NCBI GenBank assembly: GCA_964402175.1
Contig: CAYOBN010000022.1
Location: 1 to 64,000, forward strand
Direction of reading: 5' to 3'
Source: JAWKUK01 sp964402175
GTDB taxonomy: Bacteria; Planctomycetota; UBA1135; GCA-002686595
Length of the DNA stretch: 64,000 nt
Shown piece after piece: positions 28,001 to 35,959 of the stretch. The notes beneath the pieces were generated by a model, which saw nothing but the letters and a program-made list of their open reading frames with translations, searched no databases and was not told where the DNA came from. Numbering within the stretch: the first letter of the stretch is position 1; each line of letters starts with the position of its first letter. The position numbers and the translations under genes are program-made.

Positions 28001-28093
28001 GCCCAAGTCCTTCAGCTTGGCCGCCAGGTCCTTGCCGGGCATGCCGTACTGCTTCGCCAGGTCGTGGATGCGAACTTTGTCGCTCGAGCTCAT
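25016..28093 (-). CDS. infB: Translation initiation factor IF-2
   Basis: IF-2 of 1025 residues. An N-terminal IF2_N helical module (KVRIHDLAKQYGMPGKDLA) is followed by about 330 residues of Ala/Pro/Ser/Thr-rich, low-complexity linker and a second IF2_N-like segment. The GTPase domain has GHVDHGKTT (about residue 530), DTPGHEAFTSMRARGA and NKKDKP, then the C-terminal fMet-tRNA-binding domains. The start MSSSDKVRIHDL at 28093 matches the family; the open frame upstream is not conserved. It is transcribed after nusA with 120 bases between. Confidence 0.97.
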   Translation of the reverse strand: MSSSDKVRIHDLAKQYGMPGKDLAAKLKDLGFSKVKSHMSALDPFDLVTAQGVLEAHGIMPVGEGAPAAEAPASAGLKVVKRRKKSSLDGDDGGGDQDAEHEVHGDVHPTETSDEAAGEEDTEVAPAVPQAASSTLPTSSARAAAPPPTAPSVAEAPARHEPPAQPTQAAAASAPVDVPSAAAPTAPEASSPNTAPPTVDHARSSAPAPEAVAPAVSQPDSTPAEPAEVAPAATAPDEPAAPGAPVKTLAAAASVGVGTASASGSGTAPSASAPAPAPARPVASGPAGVRPGPTIVPPGKSTLPKPVVTKTPAARTEAKDSPRRGNVVGFVDPSTFQQAPQKKKASSRRIQSRDEATPDVRPTLGGGRRGAPTSPQPAATGPRGQLTANELREREQNRFLRHNRTSQTGHTQGRRAGGPRRTENANESPYAGDVVGISEPITIAKLAEALSLKAALVVQKAWSQKLGMFTMNQVLDAETATLIAAEFGVDLEIKEDITAEQAHLDEVRSKRSQLEEEDLVPRSPTVAFLGHVDHGKTTLIDKIRSTRVAAGESGGITQHVGAYRVKTSKGHFVTIIDTPGHEAFTSMRARGARAVDIVVLVVAGDDGVKPSTVEAINHAKAAKTPIVVALNKKDKPDFNPNAVIQQLMGQELVPEQYGGNTAMFQTSGMTGEGIDELLEHIFLMGDIELGLKAHPRGPASGVVLEAEIQQGRGIVAHLLVQDGTLLKGDVILAGEGYGKVRQILDDREAVIAEAGPSMPVAVTGLDALPGVGDAFYVVDSLAKAKQIAAERERTNRAKLLAEGRDARKRFEAVLGREAGTEAKVLNLIVRADVQGTAEVIKSEIAKLGHDEVELKVIHSGVGPITESDVDLATPSEALLLAFKVGVNGKARQNADRAGLEIKRYEVIYELLDDLRALMEGALRPEFEEVITGHVEIRALFKSSRIGLIAGCMVQDGSVKRNSLVRLMRDGNVIYTGSIGSLRREKDDAKEVREGFECGIVLKDYRDIQTGDIIECYEMKEIKRTL

Positions 28094-28213
28094 CCGAGGG
28101 GTGGTGTTGAGGGGTGAACAGCGCCGCACGTGGCGCCATTCCGTCGTCGGTTCAGGGTAAGCGTGTGCGTGGCCTCGGGATCCGCGTCACCGCGGGCCCG
28201 GGGAGAAGCAGCT

Positions 28214-29290
28214 TCAAGACTCGTCGGCGTCGTCCGCGCCGCCGTCGTAGACATCCGGGCTCGCGCCGGCGTGTTGTGCCGCAGCGTCGGCGTTCGCGGG
28301 GGCCCCTTGGCCATCCCGCGCCCGGCCGCCGCCCGTGCCGAAGTACTCTTCGTTGGTTTTGATCTCGATCTCCCAGCCGCAGAGCCGGCTGGCGAGGCGC
28401 ACGTTCTGCCCGCGCTTGCCGATCGCCAGGGACTGCTGCTCCTCGTCGACGAGGACGGTGACCGAGTGCCGCTCGATGTCGGGGTAGATGCTCTCGATGT
28501 TGATCACGGCCGGCTTGAGGCCGTTCATGACCAGCGTCTCGAGCGAGTCGCTCCACTTGATGATGTCGATGCGCTCGCCGCGCAGCTCGTCGATGACCGC
28601 CTTGATGCGCGAGCCGCGCACGCCGACGCACGCGCCGATGCAGTCGATCTTCGGGTCGCTCGAGATGACCGCCATCTTGGTGCGGTAACCGGGCTCGCGC
28701 ACGACGCGCTTGATCTCGATGATGCCGTCCGCGATCTCGGGCACTTCCAGCTCGAAGAGCCGGCGCACGAGGTCGGGGTGCGTGCGGCTGACGAGGATCT
28801 TCACGCGGTTCCCGTCGTTGCGGACCTCGACGATGATCACGCGGATGCGGTCGCCGGCCTGGTAGGCCTCGCCGCGCACGCGGTCCTCTTTCGAGAGGTG
28901 CGCCTCGACCTTGCCCAGCGAGATCACGAGGTCTTGGCCTTCGTAGCGCTGCACTTCACCGTGCACGAGCTGTCCGACGCGGCCCTCGTACTCCTCGTAG
29001 AGCACCTCGCGCTCGGCTTCGCGCACGCGCTGCGTGAAGCCCTGTTTGACGGTCTGCGCCACGATACGGCCGAGCTCGTCGAACTCGAACTCGTAGACAC
29101 CCTCCGTGTCTTCGATCGTGACCTCGCCGCTCTTCCGGTCGATCGTGCAGACGAGGTCCTCGTCCGCGCCGAACTTCTTGCGCACCGCGGCGGCCATGGA
29201 CTCCTCGAGCGCGCGGAAGATCACCTCTTTCGGGATGTCCTTCATCGCGTGGAGCGCGTCGATGGTCTGGAGGAGGTTCTGCGGGTTCAT
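28214..29290 (-). CDS. nusA: Transcription termination/antitermination factor NusA
   Basis: NusA of 358 residues, the short form without C-terminal acidic repeats found in many bacteria. The N-terminal RNA-polymerase-binding domain contains FRALEESMAAAVRKKFG, then an S1 domain (GQLVHGEVQRYEGQDLVISLG), then two KH domains (DCIGACVGVRGSRIKAVIDEL and LAIGKRGQNVRLASRL). The ATG at 29290 gives MNPQNLLQTIDAL. rimP, which often stands before nusA, is missing: the gene upstream is on the other strand. A hairpin lies in the leader at 29331-29353. Confidence 0.96.
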   Translation of the reverse strand: MNPQNLLQTIDALHAMKDIPKEVIFRALEESMAAAVRKKFGADEDLVCTIDRKSGEVTIEDTEGVYEFEFDELGRIVAQTVKQGFTQRVREAEREVLYEEYEGRVGQLVHGEVQRYEGQDLVISLGKVEAHLSKEDRVRGEAYQAGDRIRVIIVEVRNDGNRVKILVSRTHPDLVRRLFELEVPEIADGIIEIKRVVREPGYRTKMAVISSDPKIDCIGACVGVRGSRIKAVIDELRGERIDIIKWSDSLETLVMNGLKPAVINIESIYPDIERHSVTVLVDEEQQSLAIGKRGQNVRLASRLCGWEIEIKTNEEYFGTGGGRARDGQGAPANADAAAQHAGASPDVYDGGADDADES

Positions 29291-29330
29291 TCCGGGTTCG
29301 TGGGTGCGGGAACCGGTCGGTACAAGCAAA

Positions 29331-29353
29331 GGAGCGGGGCTGGGCCCCGCTCC
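29331..29353 (-). terminator. Leader hairpin upstream of nusA (possible attenuator)
   Basis: On the minus strand a perfect 10-bp stem (GGAGCGGGGC, 3-base loop, complement) is followed by TTTGCTTG and ends about 40 bases before the nusA ATG. No minus-strand gene lies upstream for it to terminate, since the neighbour at 29472 is divergent. It is therefore either a leader attenuator of the nusA-infB-rbfA operon or part of a dispersed hairpin family. NusA and IF-2 operons are known to be autoregulated in their leader in E. coli. Confidence 0.45.
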
Positions 29354-29471
29354 TGTCGGCGCGGGCCGACGGGGGGAGCCGTGGCCACGCTGTGATCGAG
29401 GAGGGATTGAGGGAGGCTCGCGGACGGAGTAGTGTGGTCTCGAAAGCGCCAAAGGTCAACCGCGACGGCCC

Positions 29472-30668
29472 ATGAAGCGAGCGGAGCCCGCCGATTGGCC
29501 GCCCGAGCCTGCCCCGCGACCCGCCCCGCTCCCCGCGAACGAGTTCCCCGCGANNNNNNNNNNNNNNNNNNNNNNNNNNNNNNNNNNNNNNNNNNNNNNN
29601 NNNNNNNNNNNNNNNNNNNNNNNNNNNNNNNNNNNNNNNNNNNNNNNNNNNNNCGAGTTCCCCGCGACCGAGTTCCCCGCGACCGAGTTCCCCGTGCCGT
29701 CCGCCCCACCCCCGTCCGACGGCGACGCTGCGCCGCGCCCGTGGCAGATCTTCCAGCGCCAGCTCGAGCGCGCCGCGGCGACCGACACAACAGTCCTGCT
29801 GACCGGCGAGAGCGGCGCGGGCAAGTCCCATGCCGCCGCGCGGCTGCACGCGCTCGGGCGGCGGCGAGCGGCCCCGTTCGTGGCCGTGCACCTCGCCGGC
29901 CTCGCGGAGACGCTGATCGACGCCGAGCTCTTCGGCCACGCCGCCGGCGCGTTCACGGGCGCGCGCGAAGCCCGGCCGGGGCGCTTCGTGGCCGCCGATG
30001 GGGGTACCCTCGTGCTCGAGGGCATCGAAGCCCTGGCGCCCGGACTGCAGGTGAAGCTCCTGCGCGTCCTGCAGGAGCGCGTCGTCGAGCCGCTGGGCGC
30101 GGACGCCCCCGTGCCGGTCGACGTGCGCATCGTCGCCACGACGGCCCGCGACCTCGCCGCAGAAGTCGCAGCAGGGCGCTTCCGCCAGGACCTCTTCTAC
30201 CGCCTCGCCGTGGTCACGTTGACGGTGCCCCCGCTGCGCGCGCGGCCGGAGGACCTCCCCGCCCTGGTCGCCGAGCTCTCCGCCGCCGTCGCCGCCCGCG
30301 TGGGCGCGCCGCCGCCCGACCTCACGCGCGAGGCCCTCGCGCGGCTCACCGCGCACCCCTGGCCCGGCAACGTGCGCGAGCTCGAGAACGCCCTCGAGCG
30401 CGCCGCCGTCCTCACGCCGGGCCCCGGGCCCCTCGCTCCGGCGGCCTTCGACTTCCTCGACGAGGCCATCGCCGGTGTCGCGGCGTCCCTCGCCCGCTCC
30501 GCGCTCGCCCACGGCCTCGACGCCGACGCGGTGCTGGCTGCGCTCGTGGACGAGGCGCTCGCCCTCGAGCGCGGCAACGCCTCCGCGGCCGCACGCCGGC
30601 TCGGAGTGGCGCGCCGCGTGGTGGAGCGGCGGCGCCCGAACGGCGCGGATGGGGGAGCCGCAGGCTGA
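29472..30668 (+). CDS. Sigma54-activator-like AAA+ regulator with EFPAT repeats (contains assembly gap)
   Basis: A bacterial enhancer-binding-protein type AAA+ domain. Walker A is GESGAGKS, the sigma54 contact loop GAFTGA is intact, the Arg finger region is FRQDLFYRL and the sensor II region WPGNVRELENALERA. The C-terminus looks like a Fis-type helix-turn-helix (ERGNASAAARRLGVARR). Two oddities are seen. Walker B reads GGTLVLEGIEAL where the family has GGTLFLDEI, so both acidic residues are altered. In place of a receiver or GAF domain, the N-terminus is Pro-rich with the pentapeptide EFPAT repeated on both sides of a 100-N gap (29554-29653). The true length across the gap is unknown. It is divergent from nusA. 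Confidence 0.8.
   Translation: MKRAEPADWPPEPAPRPAPLPANEFPAXXXXXXXXXXXXXXXXXXXXXXXXXXXXXXXXXXEFPATEFPATEFPVPSAPPPSDGDAAPRPWQIFQRQLERAAATDTTVLLTGESGAGKSHAAARLHALGRRRAAPFVAVHLAGLAETLIDAELFGHAAGAFTGAREARPGRFVAADGGTLVLEGIEALAPGLQVKLLRVLQERVVEPLGADAPVPVDVRIVATTARDLAAEVAAGRFRQDLFYRLAVVTLTVPPLRARPEDLPALVAELSAAVAARVGAPPPDLTREALARLTAHPWPGNVRELENALERAAVLTPGPGPLAPAAFDFLDEAIAGVAASLARSALAHGLDADAVLAALVDEALALERGNASAAARRLGVARRVVERRRPNGADGGAAG
29539..29696 (+). repeat. 15-bp tandem repeat encoding EFPAT, interrupted by assembly gap
   Basis: Copies of CGAGTTCCCCGCGAC are seen once before the gap (29539-29553) and twice, plus a variant third copy, after it (29653-29696). The repeat therefore borders the 100-N gap on both sides, which suggests the assembly broke because the array is longer than the reads. 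Copy number in the genome is unknown. Confidence 0.75.
29554..29653. other. Assembly gap (100 N)
   Basis: Exactly 100 N, the conventional placeholder for a gap of unknown size. It lies inside a 15-bp tandem repeat in the N-terminal part of the sigma54-activator-like gene. Confidence 0.95.
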
Positions 30669-30696
30669 GCTCCGCGAGCGTGGGGCTCAAAACGAC

Positions 30697-30728
30697 CCGA
30701 CGGCCGAGCGCACGCGCTCGGCCGTCGG
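30697..30728 (-). terminator. Bidirectional-type terminator between convergent genes
   Basis: A perfect 14-bp stem (CCGACGGCCGAGCG, 4-base loop, complement) lies between the stop of the AAA+ gene (30668) and the stop of the minus-strand secreted protein (30778). Read on the minus strand it is followed by GTCGTTTTG, so it best serves as a Rho-independent terminator for the minus-strand gene. It may also stop plus-strand transcripts. Confidence 0.65.
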
Positions 30729-30777
30729 TTCATGCGCCTTGAGCGGGGCGCCGCGGCTGCGGCGCCCGCGCCGGACC

Positions 30778-31794
30778 TCAGAGCCAGGTGACCGCCAGGC
30801 CGTTCGTGAAGTTCGAGGTCGCCGTGCCGCCGACGGCGTCGCGGTACCAGGCCTGGAAGTTCCACGTCTCGCCGACGGCGCCAGCCACTGGGCCGGTCGG
30901 CGTCGGAAGCTGCGTGTTGTCGATCGCGAGCGAGAACGAGCCCGTCGCGCCCGAGTTCTTGATCTGGCCCGGACCGACGTAGCGGCCGATCTGGCCGCCG
31001 AGGCAGAGCACACCTTGGCTGCCGCCCGGCTGGTTCACGACGCCCTGCGTGCGGCTCGCGAGGAAGAAGCCGAACGCGTTGAGCGGCAGGTCGCTCGCCG
31101 TCAGGCCCAGGTTGTTGTTCGCCGCGATGGCCGAACCGGTGCCCGCGATCGTCGCGGAGCTGCCCGTCGAGTTCGCGACCGCCGGGCCGCAGTACGCCGT
31201 ACCGACGCCGCCGCCGCTGCCGAGCACGTAGGTCAGCTCACCCACGAGCTCGCGCGGGAAGAAGTACGAGCCCGACGGCAGGAAGGGCGTGCTGCGGACC
31301 TCGCCGGTCGTCAGCGTGAGGTTGGCGTCCGCGAACGTGTTGTACGTCCCGAGGGTGCCGGTCTTGTAGCGCGGGCCAGCGACCGTGAAGCGCAGGCAGA
31401 CGCCGACGGTCTGACCAGCGGGGACGAGGATGTCCGGGATGTCGATCGAGTCCGAAATGTCGGCCGTCCCGAGCGGCCCCTGGGTGCCCGAGGCGGTGCC
31501 GAGGGAGGTCCAGCCGGTCGGGTCGCTGCCCGGGCCGCTCGCGACGGGGCCGCCCAGGCCGCTGCCGACGAAGGTGAGGACTTCGAACTCGAGCGGAGCG
31601 CCAGCGGCCGCGCTGCTGGCGGTGCGCAGCTCGGTGACGGTCACCGCGCTGGTGCCGGCCGTCAGATCGAAGAACATGCCCCAGTTGACGGCGCCGCCGT
31701 TGTTGGCGGGGGCCGGGTTCGCTTGCAGGACGATCTGTGCCTCTGCGGCGCCCGCGAGGGCGGCGGCGAGGACGGGAAGGAAGAAACGGTGCAT
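30778..31794 (-). CDS. Secreted protein with shared two-cysteine C-terminal domain
   Basis: A protein of 338 residues with a clear signal peptide (MHRFFLPVLAAALAGAAEA, cleavage near AEA-Q). Residues 20-195 are a beta-rich domain of small polar residues that I do not recognise (NWGMFFDLTAG near its start). From about residue 198 follows the domain shared with the genes at 55322 and 57244: a YC near its start, NNNLGLTASDLP, GSQGVLCLGGQIGRY, a WNFQAWYRD motif and SNFTNGLAVTWL at the end. The two Cys (YC and LC) could pair. Function is unknown. The C-terminal position suggests a cell-surface attachment or secretion role, which is inference. Confidence 0.85.
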   Translation of the reverse strand: MHRFFLPVLAAALAGAAEAQIVLQANPAPANNGGAVNWGMFFDLTAGTSAVTVTELRTASSAAAGAPLEFEVLTFVGSGLGGPVASGPGSDPTGWTSLGTASGTQGPLGTADISDSIDIPDILVPAGQTVGVCLRFTVAGPRYKTGTLGTYNTFADANLTLTTGEVRSTPFLPSGSYFFPRELVGELTYVLGSGGGVGTAYCGPAVANSTGSSATIAGTGSAIAANNNLGLTASDLPLNAFGFFLASRTQGVVNQPGGSQGVLCLGGQIGRYVGPGQIKNSGATGSFSLAIDNTQLPTPTGPVAGAVGETWNFQAWYRDAVGGTATSNFTNGLAVTWL

Positions 31795-31983
31795 CGGGGA
31801 GGTGTTCGAGGTGAGCCTGGGATGAGAAACGGAGAAAGGCGAGTCGACACGCCCTGCGCCAGGCTAGCGCAGGGCTGAGTTTCCGGGAAAGGAAATGGGC
31901 CCGCGACCTACGTGGATTCCCGCGCCTGGACGTTCCGCTACGCTGACGGCCCCAGAGCGCCCCGGCGCTCCCCCCGCGATCCC

Positions 31984-34656
31984 ATGTTCGAACCCTTGGG
32001 TGATCCGAGGCCCGTCCGCCGCGACCCCCGCGCCCGGCGCCGCCCCCGCGCGGTCGGCGGCGTGCGCGTCGGGGTCGTCTGGACGCTCCTCGCCAGCGCC
32101 GCACCGCTGTCCGCAGTGCCCCTGCCGGTGGTACCGCGACCGGTGGTGGCCCCATCCGTGGCCCCACTCCCCGTCGCGGCGACCCGGGCCCCGGCGCCCG
32201 TCCGCCCGAGGGACGAAGCCGCCGCGGCGCTCGCCGCGCTGAACGGCTTTGCCGACCAGCCCGAGGCCGAGCGCCTCGCGCGGGCCGAGCTCCTGGTCCG
32301 CGCCCTGCCCCCGGAGGCGTTCGCGGCGGCCCTGGTCCACCTGTCCGACCCCGCGCCGGCGGTGCGGGCGGCCCTCGTGCCCTTGCTCGCGCGGCCGGAC
32401 CTCGACCCGGACGGGGACACCAGCGGGTCCGCGGTGAGCCTCCCATTGCGGGTCGCGCGCCTCGGCGAGGTCGCCGCGAGCGACCCCGATCCCGCCCCGC
32501 GCCACGCGGCCCGGCGCGCCCTCGGCGACCTCGACGACGCGGGGGCCGCGGCCGCCCTCGCGCGGCTGGCCCGCACCGGGCGGCCCGGGGAGCGCGAGCA
32601 CGCCGCGGCGTCGCTGCCCGCGACCCCGCGGAGCGCGGCCGCGGTGCGCGGCCTCGTACGAGCCGGGCTCGGTCTACCCGAACTGGGCCTACCCGAATTG
32701 GGCCCCGCGGCGGACCCGGACGGCGGCGTCCCGCCCGTGGCCCCGGAGGTCCTGGCGCTCGCCCTCGCCGCCCACGGGCGCATCCTCGCGGACGCGCGCC
32801 TCACCGGCGGGGCCGGCGCGCTGACCGCGGCGGAGCGCGCGGAGCTCTTGCTGGCCCTGGCCCACCCGCACCCGCTCGTCGCGCGCGCTGCGGCGCGCGG
32901 CTTCGATGCGCTCCTGCGGCGCCTCGCCGAACAAGCGGACACCGCCGCCGCGACGGCGCTCCTCGCGGACCTCGCGGCTGCCGGGCTCGACCCGCGGGTG
33001 GCCGCGTTCCAGTCCGTGCGCATCGCGCTCGCGCCCGGGGCGGACCTCGCGCGGGCCGAAGCCGGCCTCGCAGCGCTCGCCGTCGCGCTCGGCCGCGGCG
33101 TCGGCGGCGCCGCGGCCGCAGGACCGGATGAAGACGGCGACCCCGAGCGCCTGTGGGCCTACCGGGCCGCGCAGCTCGAAGCCGCCGTCGCGCTCGCCGC
33201 GGCGGACGCACCGCGCGCGCGGCGCGCGACCGAGCGCGCGGCGCTGGCGCTCGATGCGCTCCTCGCGCTGCGCCTCGATCGCAGCGGCGAGCGCGCGCGC
33301 GCAGCGCACATGGAGGCCCTCGTCGCGCGCGCGCTCGTCGAGGTCACCGCGATCCTCGCCGAGCTCGCTGCTGGCGAGCCCGACGGTCCGCTGCCCCTCG
33401 TCGCGCGCGCGCGCACCGCGCACACGTTGCTGCTCGAAGCGCAGGTGCTCGCGGCCGATGTGCTGGGCCAGGCCCTCGGCGGCTTCGACCCGTTGCTGGA
33501 GGACGACCTGTCGCCGCTGCGGCTCGTGTACCAGGGCCGCGGCTTCGGGCCGGGGCGCCTCGACGTCGAGTCCCTGCTCGCGCACCAGGCGCGCCTGGGC
33601 GCGCTGCTCGCGACCGTGGCGCCGCGCGAATTGCCGGGCTTCGAGCCGCTGGCAGATTTGGCGCTCGGGCCCGAATGGACGGATCCGGAGGCCGATCCGC
33701 GCCGTTCGGCGCTCCTCGCAGCGGTGCTCGATGCGGGCGTCGAAGGGGCGCGGCGCGCGCTCGCCGCGGGCGAGGAGCGCACGGCGCGCGAGCGTCAGCG
33801 CGGCTCGCTCGTACTGCCTGAAGCGCTCCTGCGCGAGAACGAAGACGCGCAGCTCTGGCTGCGGCTCGCGCTGATGGACCTCGAAGACGAGAGCCCCACG
33901 GCGCGGCTCGAACTGCGGGTCCCCGCGTCGCTCGCGTTGTCGCTCGCCAGCGACCTCGCGGGGGACGGGCGCGCGTCCGAGGCGCGGATCCTCGCGGGCC
34001 GCTTCCGCCAGGACCTCGAGCGCGTCGGGATCTCGCGGCGCTGGTTCTACGCGGGCCACGAGCGGGTCGTGCGCGCGTTGATGCAGATCGGCGCGGCGTT
34101 CACCGACGAAGGCAAAGCCGTCGAGGCCGAAGCGACGCTGCAAGAGGCCGTCGCGCGCATCGAAGACGTCGAGCGCCAGCTCGCCGAGCGCGGCGCGGGC
34201 GCGGCGGCGCTCGCGGACCTGCGCCGCTTGCGGGCGTCCGCGCTCGTGTCGCTCGCTGTGAACGCCAACGTGCGCCTCGACGACCAGCCGAAGGCGCTCG
34301 CGTACTACGAGCAGGCCTACGCGCTGCGGCAGGACGAGTTCATGACCGCGCTGCTCGCGTGTTACCGCGCGCGCTCGGGGCGCGAGGCCGAAGCGCGGGC
34401 GCTCCTGCGCCGCGTCCGGCCGGGGCCGGGCACCTGGTACAACCTGGCGTGCGCCCACGCGCTGCTCGGGGACGCGACGGAGGCCCTCGATTTCCTCGAG
34501 CGCGAGCTGCGCGAGAACCACGGCTCCGCGGGCTCCCGCGCGCGCCAGCTCGAGTGGGCCAGGGCGGACCCCGACCTCGCGAGCCTGCGCGGCGACCCGC
34601 GCTTCGAGCACCTGACCGATCCCGCGACCTGGCAGGGCGCGGGCCCTGGGCGCTGA
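31984..34656 (+). CDS. Large HEAT/TPR-like alpha-solenoid protein
   Basis: A protein of 890 residues that I do not recognise as a named family. After a very Arg-rich start comes a hydrophobic stretch (VGVVWTLLASAAPLSAVPL), so a signal peptide or membrane anchor is likely, followed by a Pro/Val linker. Residues 80-320 have HEAT-like repeats (ALVHLSDPAPAVRAALVPLLA; ASDPDPAPRHAARRALGDL), with a short tandem repeat LGLPELGLPELG in a loop. The C-terminal 130 residues are TPR-like (ALAYYEQAYALRQDE; TWYNLACAHALLGDATEAL) and end with DPRFEHL, as in many TPR tails. Probably a periplasmic scaffold; no enzymatic motif seen. Confidence 0.8.
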   Translation: MFEPLGDPRPVRRDPRARRRPRAVGGVRVGVVWTLLASAAPLSAVPLPVVPRPVVAPSVAPLPVAATRAPAPVRPRDEAAAALAALNGFADQPEAERLARAELLVRALPPEAFAAALVHLSDPAPAVRAALVPLLARPDLDPDGDTSGSAVSLPLRVARLGEVAASDPDPAPRHAARRALGDLDDAGAAAALARLARTGRPGEREHAAASLPATPRSAAAVRGLVRAGLGLPELGLPELGPAADPDGGVPPVAPEVLALALAAHGRILADARLTGGAGALTAAERAELLLALAHPHPLVARAAARGFDALLRRLAEQADTAAATALLADLAAAGLDPRVAAFQSVRIALAPGADLARAEAGLAALAVALGRGVGGAAAAGPDEDGDPERLWAYRAAQLEAAVALAAADAPRARRATERAALALDALLALRLDRSGERARAAHMEALVARALVEVTAILAELAAGEPDGPLPLVARARTAHTLLLEAQVLAADVLGQALGGFDPLLEDDLSPLRLVYQGRGFGPGRLDVESLLAHQARLGALLATVAPRELPGFEPLADLALGPEWTDPEADPRRSALLAAVLDAGVEGARRALAAGEERTARERQRGSLVLPEALLRENEDAQLWLRLALMDLEDESPTARLELRVPASLALSLASDLAGDGRASEARILAGRFRQDLERVGISRRWFYAGHERVVRALMQIGAAFTDEGKAVEAEATLQEAVARIEDVERQLAERGAGAAALADLRRLRASALVSLAVNANVRLDDQPKALAYYEQAYALRQDEFMTALLACYRARSGREAEARALLRRVRPGPGTWYNLACAHALLGDATEALDFLERELRENHGSAGSRARQLEWARADPDLASLRGDPRFEHLTDPATWQGAGPGR

Positions 34657-34761
34657 GCGTTCGGGCACCCGCGCTTCTGGCTGGGATCCCCGGCCCGCCC
34701 GAGCCGCGCCCTGTGGCCCGGGCTCCTCGGGTACACTCTTCCGCTTCGAGAACGGTTGCAC

Positions 34762-35940
34762 ATGGGCAAGATCATCGCGAGCGGAAAGGGGCGGCGTTGG
34801 CTGCTCGGCGGCCACCCCTGGCTCTATCTGGACGACGTGGCGAGCGGGCGGGGTGAACCCGGCGAGCTCCTGCCCGTCGAAGGGCCGAACCAGGAGAGCC
34901 TCGGCTGGGGCCTCTTCTCGACGCACTCGCGCATTGCCGTGCGCATGGTCACACGCGCGCCCGAGCAGCCGAACCGCGAGTTCTGGGCCGCGCGCATGCG
35001 CCGCGCGATCGAGCGGCGGCGCCGGCTCGGTCTGCTCGACCCCGACTCGGGCTGCCGCCTGATCGCCGGTGACGCCGACGGCTTCCCTGGCCTCGTGATC
35101 GACCGCTACGCGCGCACGGCCGTCGTGCAGTGCGGCACTCAAGCGGCGGACCGCATGCGGGACTTCATCCTGGAGCTCCTGCACGAAGCGCTGCCGTTCG
35201 AGCTCGCGACGGTGGTCGATCGTTCGGACGCCAGCGTGCGCAAGCTCGAGGGCCTCCTGACTCGCTTCGAGGTCGTCAAGGGCGCGCTCGACGGTCCGAT
35301 CCTCGTGCGCGACGGCGCGCTCTACTACACCGTCGACGTCGTCGAGGGGCACAAAACCGGCCACTACCTCGATCAAGCCTTGAATCGGCGGAAGGCCGCG
35401 CAGCTCGGCGTCGGCGGGCGGGTGCTCGATGCGTTCGCGTACGACGGGCTCTTCGGATTGCACGCGGCCCATGCGGGCGCAGAGGACGTCCTGTGCCTCG
35501 ATCAGAACCGCGCTGCATGTGAGCGCATCCTCGCCAACGCCGAGCGCAACGGCCTCGCGGGCAAAGTGCGCGTCGAGCGCGTCGACTGCATGAAGGACCT
35601 GCGCGCGCGCGCCGAGCGCGACGAGCGCTACGAGCTCGTCATCCTCGATCCGCCCGCGTTCGCCCGCTCGAAGAAAGAGGTCGAGGGCGCGGAGCGCGGC
35701 TACGTCGAGCTCAACCGCCGCGGCATCGACCTCGTGCCGCCGGGGGGCCACCTCGTCAGCGCGTCGTGCAGCCACAACGTGCGCTCGGCCGACTTCGTCG
35801 GGTTCATCGCTTCGGCGGCGCGTCTCACCGGGCGCGACGTGTGGCTGGAGGAGCTCACGAAAGCTGCGCCAGATCACCCGCACCTCGTGACATTGCCCGA
35901 GACGGACTATCTGAAGTGCGCGTTCCTCGACGTCGGTTAG
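34762..35940 (+). CDS. rlmI: RlmI-like class I SAM-dependent rRNA (cytosine-5) methyltransferase
   Basis: A protein of 392 residues with an N-terminal PUA-like RNA-binding domain (GKGRRWLLGGHPWLYLDDV) and a Rossmann methyltransferase domain. The SAM-binding motif I is VLDAFAYDGLFGLHAAHAGA, and motif IV is LVILDPPAFARSKKEV, followed by SASCSHNV with the catalytic Cys, the pattern of RlmI (23S m5C1962) and its relatives. The ATG at 34762 is preferred over a TTG two codons earlier. A -10-like TACACT lies at 34732. Exact target base is inferred from family. Confidence 0.88.
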   Translation: MGKIIASGKGRRWLLGGHPWLYLDDVASGRGEPGELLPVEGPNQESLGWGLFSTHSRIAVRMVTRAPEQPNREFWAARMRRAIERRRRLGLLDPDSGCRLIAGDADGFPGLVIDRYARTAVVQCGTQAADRMRDFILELLHEALPFELATVVDRSDASVRKLEGLLTRFEVVKGALDGPILVRDGALYYTVDVVEGHKTGHYLDQALNRRKAAQLGVGGRVLDAFAYDGLFGLHAAHAGAEDVLCLDQNRAACERILANAERNGLAGKVRVERVDCMKDLRARAERDERYELVILDPPAFARSKKEVEGAERGYVELNRRGIDLVPPGGHLVSASCSHNVRSADFVGFIASAARLTGRDVWLEELTKAAPDHPHLVTLPETDYLKCAFLDVG

Positions 35941-35959
35941 CGCGCGCCGCGGACCAGCC

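Noticed and set aside
23972..28117. A very long plus-strand open frame of about 1380 codons antisense to dnaE, rbfA and infB
   Set aside because: It runs opposite three conserved genes and exists only because GC-rich codons of the real genes leave few stops in that frame. No domain is seen.
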